NCBI RefSeq assembly: GCF_002355435.1
Contig: NZ_AP017313.1
Location: 6,138,001 to 6,202,000 of the forward strand
Direction: 5' to 3'
DNA: 64,000 nucleotides
DNA from: Mucilaginibacter gotjawali
GTDB lineage: Bacteria; Bacteroidota; Bacteroidia; Sphingobacteriales; Sphingobacteriaceae
In this document: positions 16,533 to 25,204 of the stretch, piece by piece
How positions within the stretch are numbered: the stretch's first letter is position 1
How the letters are laid out: every line of letters begins with the position of its first letter
Notes under the pieces: generated by a model
What the model was told of the DNA's origin: nothing
What the model saw: the letters and a program-made list of their open reading frames with translations, nothing else
Database searches by the model: none
Program-made: the position numbers and the translations under genes

Positions 16533-17900
16533 CTACTTATTGAGTTTTCCGGTTGATTTTATTAAGGTATAATAGGCCAGTCCGGCATCGGCTTTCGCCA
16601 GTTCGAGGTTGATCTCCGCCTGGTAAAGCAATGTTTCTGCATCGGCCCTGTCAGTTGCTGAGGCGATATTGCTTTTGTATTTTGATTCGAGTATCTTGTT
16701 GTTTTCTCCCGCCTGTTCTATAGATGTTTGCAATAATTTTATTTTATCAAGCGCCATCATGTAGTTTTGATAATCCTCGTTCACCTCGCGCCTCACATTA
16801 TTCATGGTGATGAGCTTGTTGAGCGACACTTCATCCTGTTGGATCTTCGCCTCTGCTACTTTATTTTTATTGGTCCACAGGGTCGAGAAGTTCCATGAAA
16901 CGCCGACACCTAAGGTGAGGGGTAAAATATATTTTCCGCTCTGAGGAAAAGGATCTATCTGTGTATCGATATAGTAGGCCGCGGCCGATGCATTTACCGT
17001 TGGCAGCGCATTGGCTTTAATATTTTTAACATTTGTTTCGGCAACCTGCGAGCGGAGATCAAGCGATCTGACTTCAGTACGCAGCGTCAAGGCCGTATCA
17101 ATATAGGCGGTTACAGGTGCTACCGGCCTGTCGGCCTCAGCAATATCGTTAATAGCTAATTGTGTTCCTTCGGGTAAACCAAGCAATATATTGAGGTTAT
17201 AGTTCACAATTTTTCGGTTGGTCTCCAAATCTATGCCGTTTAACTCAATATTTGAGCGTTGCAGCTGGAACCGGAGCACATCGTTTTTGGTAACAATACC
17301 CTGGTCGAAAAAACGCTGTGCTTGTTTTATTTGCTGATCCACCGTTGCCAGGTTTTGTTCAACAACTTTTTTACTTTTTAAAACTTTGTAAAGATTATAG
17401 TATTGGTTGATGATATCGTAAGCTACGGCATCCTTATCGTTTTCTGCATCAATCCGCGAGATCTGTGCCAACAATTCTGTTGATTGTTCTGCATATTTTA
17501 AACGGTTACCTCCGTAAATTACTTCGTTAACCGAGGCAATACCCAGAAACGCGTCAGCGCTTTTTGGCAAGGTTAAGCTTGCAGGGCCAAAATCCAGCTT
17601 GTTTGCCGGGATCTCAGCCCGGTTATAAGTAAAACTCGCCTTACCGGTAGGCAGAATGTTGTCTTTCGCCTGGTTATACTGCGAAATGGCCTGGTCGATC
17701 TTTGATTTTGAAAGCTTTACTACATTGCTGTTTGCCAGGCCCATTTTCAAGGCTTCATCAAGGGTGATCACCCTGTCCTGGGCGTTAACAGCATTAAAGC
17801 CAAGCAAGATTAAAACAATTGCCGGGGCAATGAAACGTTTGAACGCAGCGGCCGCGGCATTAAAAAATTTAAGGTTGGTGTGTTTATTCAGTCTAGTCAT
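16533..17900 (-). CDS. tolC: TolC-family outer-membrane efflux channel
   Basis: 455 residues with an N-terminal signal peptide ending NAVNAQ. Two OEP repeats, each rich in long Ala/Gln/Asn helices, are seen (about 45-250 and 265-455), including ITLDEALKMGLANSN and the C-terminal ETLLYQAEINLELAKADAGL. It forms the trimeric outer-membrane exit duct for the EmrAB pump encoded downstream. The 5' end overlaps the tetR stop by 8 bases, so the regulator and pump are one operon. Confidence 0.9.
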   Translation of the reverse strand: MTRLNKHTNLKFFNAAAAAFKRFIAPAIVLILLGFNAVNAQDRVITLDEALKMGLANSNVVKLSKSKIDQAISQYNQAKDNILPTGKASFTYNRAEIPANKLDFGPASLTLPKSADAFLGIASVNEVIYGGNRLKYAEQSTELLAQISRIDAENDKDAVAYDIINQYYNLYKVLKSKKVVEQNLATVDQQIKQAQRFFDQGIVTKNDVLRFQLQRSNIELNGIDLETNRKIVNYNLNILLGLPEGTQLAINDIAEADRPVAPVTAYIDTALTLRTEVRSLDLRSQVAETNVKNIKANALPTVNASAAAYYIDTQIDPFPQSGKYILPLTLGVGVSWNFSTLWTNKNKVAEAKIQQDEVSLNKLITMNNVRREVNEDYQNYMMALDKIKLLQTSIEQAGENNKILESKYKSNIASATDRADAETLLYQAEINLELAKADAGLAYYTLIKSTGKLNK

Positions 17901-18531
17901 TGTTGTTCATTAAGTAAGATTTTAAGAGCTGTTTCATGTACGTTTTGAACCTCGGTTTGAATTTTTCTTCCAAAAATGCTTCATCCCGGATATCGTGCCC
18001 CAGCATTAAAGATGCTATATGTGGCGCGTTAATAATATAATTTTTAGTGCCAAAAATGGTCGCTATCATCAGTTCGGGATCGATATCTTTCCCGAAGCTG
18101 CCGTTTTTGATCCCTTCTTCAAATATTTTTTTAAACTCCATCACATTGATCATCAATATTTCGGTGATCTTATCTGTAAGGTCCCAACGTTTACCCATGG
18201 ACATTTCGCGGTTGATCAGTTTCTGAAAGCAATTATTGACAATCATCCTGTCAACATAATTATCAATGCATTTTTCCAGCTTGTCCCACGATGATATGCT
18301 TTCATCGTTGCCAATATTTTGAAGCAATGTTTGAAATGAAGAGATTTTCCGTTCAAAAACCGCAAGAAACAGCCCTTCCTTCGACCCAAAATAGTAATTG
18401 AGCATTGCCATGTTCACGCCAGCCTCGCCCGAGATCATCCGGGTAGAGGCCCCGTCGAAGCCAAGGTCCGAAAACACCCTTTCGGCTACATCAAGGATAT
18501 GATCCTTTTTATCAATTTTATCTTTATCCAT
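17893..18531 (-). CDS. TetR/AcrR-family transcriptional regulator of the efflux operon
   Basis: 212 residues. An N-terminal HTH domain (about 10-55) has HILDVAERVFSDLGFDGAST and the recognition helix region MAMLNYYFGSKEGLF. The C-terminal half is the ligand-binding/dimerisation domain, ending LLKSYLMNNND. It is the first gene of the efflux operon and probably represses it until a pump substrate binds. Palindromic sites lie just upstream (18552-18567 and neighbours). Confidence 0.85.
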   Translation of the reverse strand: MDKDKIDKKDHILDVAERVFSDLGFDGASTRMISGEAGVNMAMLNYYFGSKEGLFLAVFERKISSFQTLLQNIGNDESISSWDKLEKCIDNYVDRMIVNNCFQKLINREMSMGKRWDLTDKITEILMINVMEFKKIFEEGIKNGSFGKDIDPELMIATIFGTKNYIINAPHIASLMLGHDIRDEAFLEEKFKPRFKTYMKQLLKSYLMNNND

Positions 18532-18544
18532 TGTATTTCTTGAA

Positions 18545-18552
18545 CAAAATTA
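18545..18552 (-). promoter_or_regulatory. -7 box for the tetR-tolC-emrAB operon
   Basis: Minus-strand TAATTTTG matches TAnnTTTG 14 bases before the tetR ATG. It abuts the candidate operator palindrome, the arrangement expected of autorepression. Confidence 0.45.
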
Positions 18553-18567
18553 ATCAAACGATTGATT
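18552..18567. promoter_or_regulatory. candidate TetR operator palindrome
   Basis: AATCAA-ACGA-TTGATT, perfect 6-bp arms. A second perfect palindrome TTGAT-A-ATCAA lies at 18604-18614 and a further TTGATT half-site at 18633-18638. Repeated use of one half-site over 90 bases upstream of the regulator gene suggests the binding sequence. Confidence 0.5.
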
Positions 18568-18711
18568 GGCTTGGTCATTGTTTTGTCAAGTTAGATTAAG
18601 TATTTGATAATCAATGAGAAAAACTTAAGCGATTGATTAACAACCGGGAAATAAATATTGTTTTTAATTATTTTAATTACGATCAGGCAGTTAAAAATTC
18701 GACAGGGGGTG

Positions 18712-18753
18712 TTGGAAGGTTGTAATGTTGGAAAGTTGTAAGGTTGCAATGTT
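18712..18753. repeat. 'ggaaagttgtaa' word repeat upstream of the PIG-L gene
   Basis: Tandem words GGAAGGTTGTAATGTT and GGAAAGTTGTAAGGTT. The same words form the inverted repeat at 58387-58473. The 436-base gap 18532-18967 holds this, the TetR sites and a GC hairpin with arms CCTGCCTGC/GCAGGCAGG at about 18868-18886; no gene seen. Confidence 0.5.
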
Positions 18754-18953
18754 ACCAGTCAGTTCAATATAATTAGCGACCACTGCAAAAAGCGCAAAAC
18801 CAAACAAATCCGAAACGACGAAGCCATCTTGAGCACCCAAAATAAATAATTGCGAAAAATTGAACATCCCTGCCTGCGGCAGGCAGGGGAAATCCGAAAT
18901 ATCCTCGCATTGTTAAATTATGGATACACTTTAATATGCAAAATATCTTTCAA

Positions 18954-18961
18954 TATATTTG
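18954..18961 (+). promoter_or_regulatory. -7 box TATATTTG directly before the PIG-L gene
   Basis: Exact TAnnTTTG ending 6 bases before the ATG at 18968. If used, transcription would begin at or next to the start codon, giving a leaderless mRNA. Confidence 0.4.
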
Positions 18962-18967
18962 TTAGCT

Positions 18968-21487
18968 ATGAACCGCATCAAAATTATTTTTTTCTTTTTT
19001 TTTATAGCACAGTTTGGTTTTGCACAAACTGCGCCGCCTGCCGACCTGGTTTCCATCGAGCAGAATTTTAAAAAATTAGATGTTTTAGGCAGCGTGCTCT
19101 ATGTAGCCGCTCACCCTGATGATGAAAATACGCGCCTGCTGGCTTACCTTGCCCAGGAAAAGCATTACCGCACCGGGTACCTTTCCATGACACGCGGCGA
19201 TGGCGGCCAAAACCTGATCGGTAATGAGCAGGGTGAACTGTTGGGCCTGATCCGCACCCAGGAATTGCTGGCTGCCCGTAAAGTTGACGGCGCGGAACAG
19301 TTTTTTACCCGGGCCAACGATTTTGGTTTCTCAAAAGGGCCGGATGAAACTTTAAAAATATGGGATAAAGAAAAAGTGTTGAGCGATGTGGTTTGGGTGA
19401 TCCGCAAATTCAGGCCTGATGTGATCATCTGCCGGTTCCCCACTACCGGCGAAGGCGGGCACGGGCATCATACTTCATCGGCCATACTGGCGCAGGAAGC
19501 ATTTTCGGCAGCTGCCGACCCAAATCGGTTTCCTGACCAATTAAAATATGTGCAAACCTGGCAAGCTAAGCGCCTGCTATGGAACACCTTTAGTTTCGGC
19601 ACCGTTAATACCACTGCGCCCGACCAGTTTAAAATTGATGTGGGTGTTTATAACCCCATCATTGGCAAAGGCTATGGCGAAATGGCTGCAGAAAGCCGGT
19701 CCAACCATAAAACACAGGGCTTTGGCTCGGCCAGGCAACGCGGCCAGGCATTTGAGTTTTTTAAAACCATTTTAGGCGATGCCCCGAAAACCGACCTGAT
19801 GGATGGCGTAAACACCAGCTGGGGAAGGGTAAATGGAGGTGAAGCTATAGGGTCGGAGATTGAAAAGGTTCGGAAGGATTTTGATAGGGATCATCCGGAA
19901 AAATCTGTAAAGTCATTGGTTGCTTTAATTGACAAAATTGATAAAACACCGGATGAATATTGGAAGGAGCAGAAAACTGAAGAGCTGAATAATATAATAG
20001 CGGCTTGCGCAGGATTGTGGTTTGAGGCTTACACCGCCGAACCTACCTACGCCCTGGGCGACCAGATGAATATCCGTTCGCAGGTGATCAGCCGTTACGG
20101 ACTGAACATCACATTAAACGGTTTAACAGTAATACAGCACGCTGATAACACTGGCAGCACTTCAGACTTTATGGAGCCGATGGCCCATTATGATCTGCCG
20201 GTCACCGGTAAGGATAAATTTATCCCTGCAAATGAATTACAGACGTTTAGCAATGATTGCATAGCCGGTAAAATATCGCAGCCCTATTGGTTGGAATCGC
20301 CGCACCCTATAGGCACCTATGAAGTTGGCAATGCCGGCAATATTGGCAATCCGGAAAACCCGGATGCGCCGATGGTTGAATTTACTTTTCAGATTGATGG
20401 TCATTCAATTGTGTTTGACAGAAAACTGGCATATAAATATGTTGACCCTGCAAAAGGCGAAATTTACCAACCAGTTGAAATTACGCCGCCCGTCACCGCC
20501 AATATCACCGCAAAAAACTACATCTTCAATTCAAAAAAACCGCAGGACGTAGAGATTAAACTGCAAAGCTTCACCAAAACCGCCGGAAGCATCACTATAA
20601 AACCAATGGCGGGTTGGAAGGCGAGCCCAGAAAAAATTGATTTTACCGGGAAAAATAAGGGTGATGAATGGGCGGTGAATTTTGAAGTGACGCCAACCGG
20701 CAATCAACCCCAAGCCACTGAAATGGAGGCCATTGTTGAAATAGGCGGCAAAACTTTTTCAATGGGCATACAGCACATTAAATATGAGCACATCCCAAAT
20801 ATTACTTTGTTCCCACCGGCAGAGGCTAAACTGATCGACCTTAATTTAAATATTGTTGGTAAAAAGATCGGCTATATCCCCGGTGCAGGAGACCTGGTGC
20901 CGGATGCCATGAAACAGGTTGGCTATGACGTTCATATATTAACGGAAAATGAAATCCTGAACGGCGACCTGTCGGGATACGATGCCATAGTTACGGGAGT
21001 TAGGGCCTACAATGTAAATCCCCGCCTGGCGGTTGAACAGCCAAAACTGCTGGAATATGTGAAGAACGGAGGCAACCTGGTAGTACAGTATAATAACAAC
21101 AACGGGCTGGCCACCAAAAATATCGGTCCGTATCCGTTCAACGTAGTAAACAAAAGGGTTACAGATGAGGATGCCAAAATTACGGTCTTAGATCCGCAAG
21201 AGCCCTTGCTTAACTATCCAAACAAAATTACTCAGGATGATTTTAACGGCTGGGTACAGGAACGCGGCTTGTACTTTGTTGGGGACATAGACCCTAACTA
21301 CAAAGCCCCGCTGCAAATGAATGACCCTGGCGAAGCGGCAACTAATGGTGCGGTGATCGTGGGTAATTACGGGCAGGGCAGGTTTGTTTATACCTCGCTG
21401 GCCTTCTTCAGGCAATTGCCCGCCGGGGTTCCGGGAGCATACCGGCTGTTTGTGAATTTATTGAGTAAGCCGAAGAATCAACCGTGA
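18968..21487 (+). CDS. PIG-L family deacetylase, secreted, with C-terminal accessory domains
   Basis: 839 residues from the ATG at 18968; a TTG nine bases earlier is less likely because the signal peptide (core FFFFFIAQFGFAQ) starts at this ATG. The N-terminal third is an LmbE/PIG-L zinc deacetylase with AHPDDE (His49, Asp51, Asp52) and the later zinc-ligand motif GGHGHHTSS. PIG-L enzymes remove N-acetyl groups from GlcNAc-type sugars. A middle beta-rich region and a ThuA/GATase-like C-terminal part (YIPGAGDLVPDAMKQVGYDV, GGNLVVQYNNNNG) follow. Likely periplasmic; substrate unknown. Confidence 0.85.
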   Translation: MNRIKIIFFFFFIAQFGFAQTAPPADLVSIEQNFKKLDVLGSVLYVAAHPDDENTRLLAYLAQEKHYRTGYLSMTRGDGGQNLIGNEQGELLGLIRTQELLAARKVDGAEQFFTRANDFGFSKGPDETLKIWDKEKVLSDVVWVIRKFRPDVIICRFPTTGEGGHGHHTSSAILAQEAFSAAADPNRFPDQLKYVQTWQAKRLLWNTFSFGTVNTTAPDQFKIDVGVYNPIIGKGYGEMAAESRSNHKTQGFGSARQRGQAFEFFKTILGDAPKTDLMDGVNTSWGRVNGGEAIGSEIEKVRKDFDRDHPEKSVKSLVALIDKIDKTPDEYWKEQKTEELNNIIAACAGLWFEAYTAEPTYALGDQMNIRSQVISRYGLNITLNGLTVIQHADNTGSTSDFMEPMAHYDLPVTGKDKFIPANELQTFSNDCIAGKISQPYWLESPHPIGTYEVGNAGNIGNPENPDAPMVEFTFQIDGHSIVFDRKLAYKYVDPAKGEIYQPVEITPPVTANITAKNYIFNSKKPQDVEIKLQSFTKTAGSITIKPMAGWKASPEKIDFTGKNKGDEWAVNFEVTPTGNQPQATEMEAIVEIGGKTFSMGIQHIKYEHIPNITLFPPAEAKLIDLNLNIVGKKIGYIPGAGDLVPDAMKQVGYDVHILTENEILNGDLSGYDAIVTGVRAYNVNPRLAVEQPKLLEYVKNGGNLVVQYNNNNGLATKNIGPYPFNVVNKRVTDEDAKITVLDPQEPLLNYPNKITQDDFNGWVQERGLYFVGDIDPNYKAPLQMNDPGEAATNGAVIVGNYGQGRFVYTSLAFFRQLPAGVPGAYRLFVNLLSKPKNQP

Positions 21488-21526
21488 GGTTAAAAAATAT
21501 GCCAGGATATTTAAATTTGTAATTTT

Positions 21527-21534
21527 TATCTTTG
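21527..21534 (+). promoter_or_regulatory. -7 box TATCTTTG of the toxin-antitoxin operon
   Basis: Exact TAnnTTTG, 20 bases before the antitoxin ATG. Confidence 0.45.
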
Positions 21535-21554
21535 TATAAAATTCGTGAAAACAG

Positions 21555-21758
21555 ATGGAAACTTTAACAATCGAAATACCGGATAAAGAAGTTAAAATTT
21601 TTAAGGAATTATTAAAAAAATTTAATATCAAGATCGTTAAGACCGAGGTGTCAGAAACACCAAATGCTTTAACGGTTAAAACTATTAAAGACGCGCGTAC
21701 TGGAAAGGGGGTCGAAAAACCTATTGAAAACGTACGCTCTTTTATCGATTCCTTATAA
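21555..21758 (+). CDS. putative antitoxin of a YafQ-type toxin-antitoxin pair
   Basis: 67 residues, with a beta-strand start METLTIEIPDKEVKIFKELL, then a basic helix and an acidic tail ending IDSL. Small size, position immediately before a YafQ-like toxin (stop codon and toxin ATG abut, no gap) and own promoter all fit the antitoxin of a type II module. The DNA-binding fold is not certain. It would neutralise the toxin by direct binding and repress the operon. Confidence 0.65.
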   Translation: METLTIEIPDKEVKIFKELLKKFNIKIVKTEVSETPNALTVKTIKDARTGKGVEKPIENVRSFIDSL

Positions 21759-22040
21759 ATGTTCACACTAAAGCCAACTAACCAGTTTAAAAAGGATGTT
21801 AAAGCGGCAAAAAAACGGTCTGCTAAAAATGTTGAATTAATTGTTGATTTCTTAGAAAAACTTGAGGAAAATGGAGTTGCAGGGATTGATAAAAAACATA
21901 GGTCGCATAAACTGAGCGGGGAATTCGAAGACAACTGGGAGGCACATATCAAACCCGACTTATTAATCATCTGGTTTGAAATAACTGAAGAAAAAGAAAT
22001 AATACTTATGAGATTAGGCAGTCATTCGGACTTGTTTTAA
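21759..22040 (+). CDS. YafQ-family toxin (RelE/ParE superfamily mRNA interferase)
   Basis: 93 residues. Segments typical of YafQ: FKKDVKAAKKRSAKN, HKLSGEFEDNWEAHIKPDLL and LLIIWFEITEEKEIILMRLG, ending with a short SHSDLF tail whose His fits the catalytic His position. YafQ cleaves mRNA on the ribosome. Translation start directly follows the antitoxin stop. Confidence 0.82.
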   Translation: MFTLKPTNQFKKDVKAAKKRSAKNVELIVDFLEKLEENGVAGIDKKHRSHKLSGEFEDNWEAHIKPDLLIIWFEITEEKEIILMRLGSHSDLF

Positions 22041-22067
22041 AAGCACAAAAAATCAAAACTCAATTAA

Positions 22068-22075
22068 TATATTTG
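22068..22075 (+). promoter_or_regulatory. -7 box TATATTTG before the symporter operon
   Basis: Exact TAnnTTTG, 19 bases before the ATG at 22095. Confidence 0.45.
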
Positions 22076-22094
22076 CAACGATAAAACACAACTC

Positions 22095-22289
22095 ATGGCA
22101 CATCATCATAACGAAGAAGACGAAAAAAACTACAAAACTATATTTACCGTGGTTGGTACCTTAACCGGCTTGTTTATAGGGGTGGTTATCAACCAAACCT
22201 GGGAGCTGGTGGTTATTTTAGGGGTTGTAGGTTTCCTTTTTGCTGGCTTTTTCCGCCAGCTTTTGGTAAAAGGCCGTGAAAACGCCTGA
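22095..22289 (+). CDS. small two-helix membrane protein, first gene of symporter operon
   Basis: 64 residues. A His/Glu/Asp-rich N-terminus (MAHHHNEEDEKNY) precedes two hydrophobic segments (about 15-30 and 36-53) and a basic end. Family not recognised. It overlaps the next small gene by 14 bases, and that gene overlaps the symporter by 4, so the three are translated from one mRNA. The His-rich head might bind metal, but nothing else supports that. Confidence 0.6.
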   Translation: MAHHHNEEDEKNYKTIFTVVGTLTGLFIGVVINQTWELVVILGVVGFLFAGFFRQLLVKGRENA

Positions 22290-22401
22290 TCCGGACCTGC
22301 CGTCATTTATCCGTAGCTGGAACCAATTTTATGCCATAGTTATTGGCTGGCTGGTTCTGCTGATCATCCTGTTTTGGCTCATTACCATTTGTTATAAATG
22401 A
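22276..22401 (+). CDS. 41-residue single-helix membrane protein overlapping the symporter start
   Basis: Reads from a GTG at 22276 to a TGA at 22399-22401. The product has a polar head (KTPDPDLPSFIRSWNQF) and one strong transmembrane helix (IVIGWLVLLIILFWLIT). The stop overlaps the symporter ATG as ATGA, the pattern of translational coupling. It fits a tiny accessory subunit of the Na+/solute symporter, by analogy with the small subunits of other SSS systems; this is inference. The start codon choice is uncertain because no ATG is available in frame. Confidence 0.6.
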   Translation: MKTPDPDLPSFIRSWNQFYAIVIGWLVLLIILFWLITICYK

Positions 22402-24098
22402 GCTTAGCCGACTGGATAGTTTTGGGCCTTACGTTGCTCGGCATCGTTGCATACGGTGTTTGGAAAAGCGGGCAAAGCCAAAACATCGGCCAGTACCTGA
22501 TGGGCGGGCGCACCCTGCGCTGGTACCATGTGGGCCTTTCGGTTATGGCTACGCAAGCCAGCGCCATCACTTTTCTTTCTGCCCCCGGGCAAGCCTATTC
22601 GGACGGGATGCGCTTTGTTCAATTTTACTTCGGCCTGCCGCTGGCCATGATCGTGCTGTGCGTAACCTTTGTGCCTATATTCCACCGCCTTAAAGTTTAT
22701 ACCGCTTATGAGTACCTGGAGCAACGCTTCGACCTGAAAACACGGGCGCTCACTTCATTTTTATTTTTGATCCAGCGCGGACTTTCAACGGGTATAACCA
22801 TTTACGCGCCTTCCATTATCTTATCCACTATCCTGAACATCAACACCGTTTACACTACGCTGTTTATCGGCGGGCTGGTGATTTTTTATACTGTTTACGG
22901 CGGCACCAAAGCAGTGTCATACACCCAGCTGCTGCAAATGAGCATTATTTTTTTGGGGATGTTTTTTGCAGGGGTGATGGTGGTTCACCTGTTGCCCGGT
23001 GGCATAGGTTTTGGCCACGCGATTAAACTGGCAGGTAAGCTGGGAAAGATGAACGTGATCGACTGGAAATTCGACCCCAAAAATCAATATAATATATGGA
23101 GCGGCGTTATCGGCGGCTTCTTTTTGCAATTATCCTATTTCGGCACCGACCAAAGCCAGGTGGGGCGCTATTTGACAGGCAGTTCGGTAGGACAGAGCCG
23201 CATGGGCCTTATCATGAACGGCCTGGTTAAAATACCGATGCAGTTTTTGATCCTGCTGATTGGGGTTTTGGTTTTTGCCTTTTACCAGTTTAACCGCCCG
23301 CCTATGTTTTTTAATCAGTACGAGGTGAAACAGGTGAAGAAAAGTAGTTATGCGGCACAATATAACCAGCTGGAAAACCAGTATACGGCGGTGTTTGAAC
23401 AGCGTAAAAACAAAGCGGATGACCTGGTAAAAGCCTTCGACAGTAAAGATCAAGCCCAAATCAATAAAGCGCAGGCTGCTTTAAAAGCAGCCGATGGACA
23501 ATCAATGGCAATCCGCAAACAGGCCATCGCGGTAATGAAAAAGAATAATGATAAGGCGAATGAAGACGACACCAATTACGTATTCCTCACTTTTGTTACC
23601 CAATATTTGCCGCGTGGATTGATCGGTTTGCTGGTAGCTATTATTTTCCTGGCTTCCATGGGTTCAACGGCCAGTGCATTAAATTCATTGGCATCAACTA
23701 CAGTGGTAGATATTTACCGGCGGATACTGAACCCCAATGCTACCGATAAGAACTACCTTAATGCATCAAGACTGGCAACCGTCTTCTGGGGCCTGGTTTG
23801 TATCGGGATGGCCCTGTATGCAAGTAAAGTTGGTAACTTACTGGAGTACGTGAATAAATTAGGCTCCTACATTTACGGCACCATTTTAGGCGTGTTCGTA
23901 GTGGCTTTTTACCTTAAAAATATAAAAGGGAGCGCTGTATTTATTGCAGCAATTATTACAGAGATACTTATAATTATCCTGGGTAATTTTGAGCTGGTAG
24001 CTTATTTATGGCTAAATATGATCGGTTGTATCCTGGTGATCATCATTGCAGCGGCAATCAATCCCCTCGTCCGGGAGAATGCTATTACGGACATATAA
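22398..24098 (+). CDS. sodium:solute symporter (SSS family)
   Basis: 566 residues, about 13 membrane segments. SSS hallmarks: LMGGRTLRWYHVGLSVMATQASAI-type helix 1-2, GGTKAVSYTQLLQMSI and the late GSTASALNSLASTTVVDIY containing the Na+-site serines. An unusual Lys/Gln/Ala-rich soluble loop of about 90 residues (about 310-400, KKSSYAAQYNQLENQYTAVF) interrupts the membrane part and may form a coiled coil. Substrate cannot be assigned. It is preceded by two small overlapping membrane-protein genes. Confidence 0.88.
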   Translation: MSLADWIVLGLTLLGIVAYGVWKSGQSQNIGQYLMGGRTLRWYHVGLSVMATQASAITFLSAPGQAYSDGMRFVQFYFGLPLAMIVLCVTFVPIFHRLKVYTAYEYLEQRFDLKTRALTSFLFLIQRGLSTGITIYAPSIILSTILNINTVYTTLFIGGLVIFYTVYGGTKAVSYTQLLQMSIIFLGMFFAGVMVVHLLPGGIGFGHAIKLAGKLGKMNVIDWKFDPKNQYNIWSGVIGGFFLQLSYFGTDQSQVGRYLTGSSVGQSRMGLIMNGLVKIPMQFLILLIGVLVFAFYQFNRPPMFFNQYEVKQVKKSSYAAQYNQLENQYTAVFEQRKNKADDLVKAFDSKDQAQINKAQAALKAADGQSMAIRKQAIAVMKKNNDKANEDDTNYVFLTFVTQYLPRGLIGLLVAIIFLASMGSTASALNSLASTTVVDIYRRILNPNATDKNYLNASRLATVFWGLVCIGMALYASKVGNLLEYVNKLGSYIYGTILGVFVVAFYLKNIKGSAVFIAAIITEILIIILGNFELVAYLWLNMIGCILVIIIAAAINPLVRENAITDI

Positions 24099-24149
24099 GA
24101 ACGCAATTCGAAATTCCGAAATAACAGGTGTTTTAAAAATTCATTTTCG

Positions 24150-24276
24150 CTCTCTGCTGCTCGCAGGACAGCGAATGCCATGCAATGGCGCTAATGTCCT
24201 ACGGGTGGACTCTCCCCGACTGCGCTACGCCCGTCTATCGTCTCTTTTGCAAGCAAAAAAGAGGGTAGCTGCAATT
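24150..24276. repeat. dispersed repeat element, copy A
   Basis: Shares with 47985-48168 the features GCCATGCAATGGCG, TAATGTCC, CCCCGAC and then 36 identical bases at its right end (24241-24276), which include the hairpin CTCTTTT-GCAAGCA-AAAAGAG. Copy A lies in the 263-base gap between the convergent symporter and DUF2911 genes. It appears to be a decayed or shorter form of the same non-coding element. Confidence 0.7.
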
Positions 24277-24296
24277 ATCTTATAGTTTAAAATCCG

Positions 24297-24316
24297 AACC
24301 CGGTAGCTATCGGGTT
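24297..24316. terminator. palindromic hairpin between convergent genes
   Basis: AACCCG-GTAGCTAT-CGGGTT, a 20-base near-perfect palindrome, followed at 24326-24345 by a second GC-rich stem. No T run, so termination is inferred from position only. Confidence 0.4.
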
Positions 24317-24361
24317 GAATATCCCTCCCTGCTGCGGGCAGGCGGTTTCCGAAATAAAAAA

Positions 24362-25204
24362 TCACTCACCAGCCTGGTCGATCACTGCCTGGTTGAGGCG
24401 TACATATTCATCATCTTTGTTTGCCTGCGCCATCCTGATGCCTTCTTTAGCGGCAGTAATCGCCGCGGTTTTATCACCCATCCTTAACCTGATCCGGGCC
24501 TCCCATAACTGGTACCAGGCGCCAGGTTCAGCCTTTTCAGCCTCCAGGGCCCAGGCCAGGGCCTTGTTCATATCTTTGTTATTCTCGTAATAATATTGAA
24601 TGGCATTAAAGTAGGGCTTGTGTTCGCCTTTCATCAAAGCGTCAATATTAGCGGTGATCTGCGCGTCGTCGTCAGTTTGCATATGGATAGAGACTTCCGT
24701 AAGGTCCCAAACCAGGTGCAGGTCGTTTGACTGTGTGGTAGCGTTAGCAAACTGGATGGTAAAGGTTTCCCGTTTTTCCTTCAGATGGATAGGCTTTACT
24801 TTAAAACGCAGAAAATCTTCGGAATCTTTATAGCTATAGGCGCCCCATTGCTTTACCACCTTATTTAGTATGATGGTCCATTCATTCTTTTCAGGAATGG
24901 TAAACAACGAGTATGTCCCCGCTGGCACCTTATTACCCTCCATGATCACATTTTCGCTGAAATTAATGGTGGTTGCTGAATTTGCCCCGGTGCGCCATAC
25001 CTGGCCCCATGGATTAATGCCGCCAAATATTATCCTGCCTTTTACATTTGGCCGTGAATAGGTGATGGTTATTTTACCAAGCCCGAAATCCTGGATAATG
25101 GTTTGGGTTGAACTGGCTTCGGGAATGCGCGGGGCTTGTGCGAAGCAGGTAAAAGTTACTGCCGGCAACAGCAAAACGGCGAAAAATAAGTTTAACTTTC
25201 TCAT
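24362..25204 (-). CDS. DUF2911 domain secreted protein with TPR-like tail
   Basis: 280 residues with a signal peptide ending FAQA. The DUF2911 domain occupies about 25-190 with family motifs ITITYSRPNVKGR, GQVWRTGANSATTI and VPAGTYSLFTIP. The C-terminal 90 residues are helical and TPR-like (NKALAWALEAEKAEPGAWY, KEGIRMAQANKDDEYVRLN). Exported protein common in Bacteroidota; function unknown. Single gene with its own promoter region of about 500 bases. Confidence 0.85.
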   Translation of the reverse strand: MRKLNLFFAVLLLPAVTFTCFAQAPRIPEASSTQTIIQDFGLGKITITYSRPNVKGRIIFGGINPWGQVWRTGANSATTINFSENVIMEGNKVPAGTYSLFTIPEKNEWTIILNKVVKQWGAYSYKDSEDFLRFKVKPIHLKEKRETFTIQFANATTQSNDLHLVWDLTEVSIHMQTDDDAQITANIDALMKGEHKPYFNAIQYYYENNKDMNKALAWALEAEKAEPGAWYQLWEARIRLRMGDKTAAITAAKEGIRMAQANKDDEYVRLNQAVIDQAGE

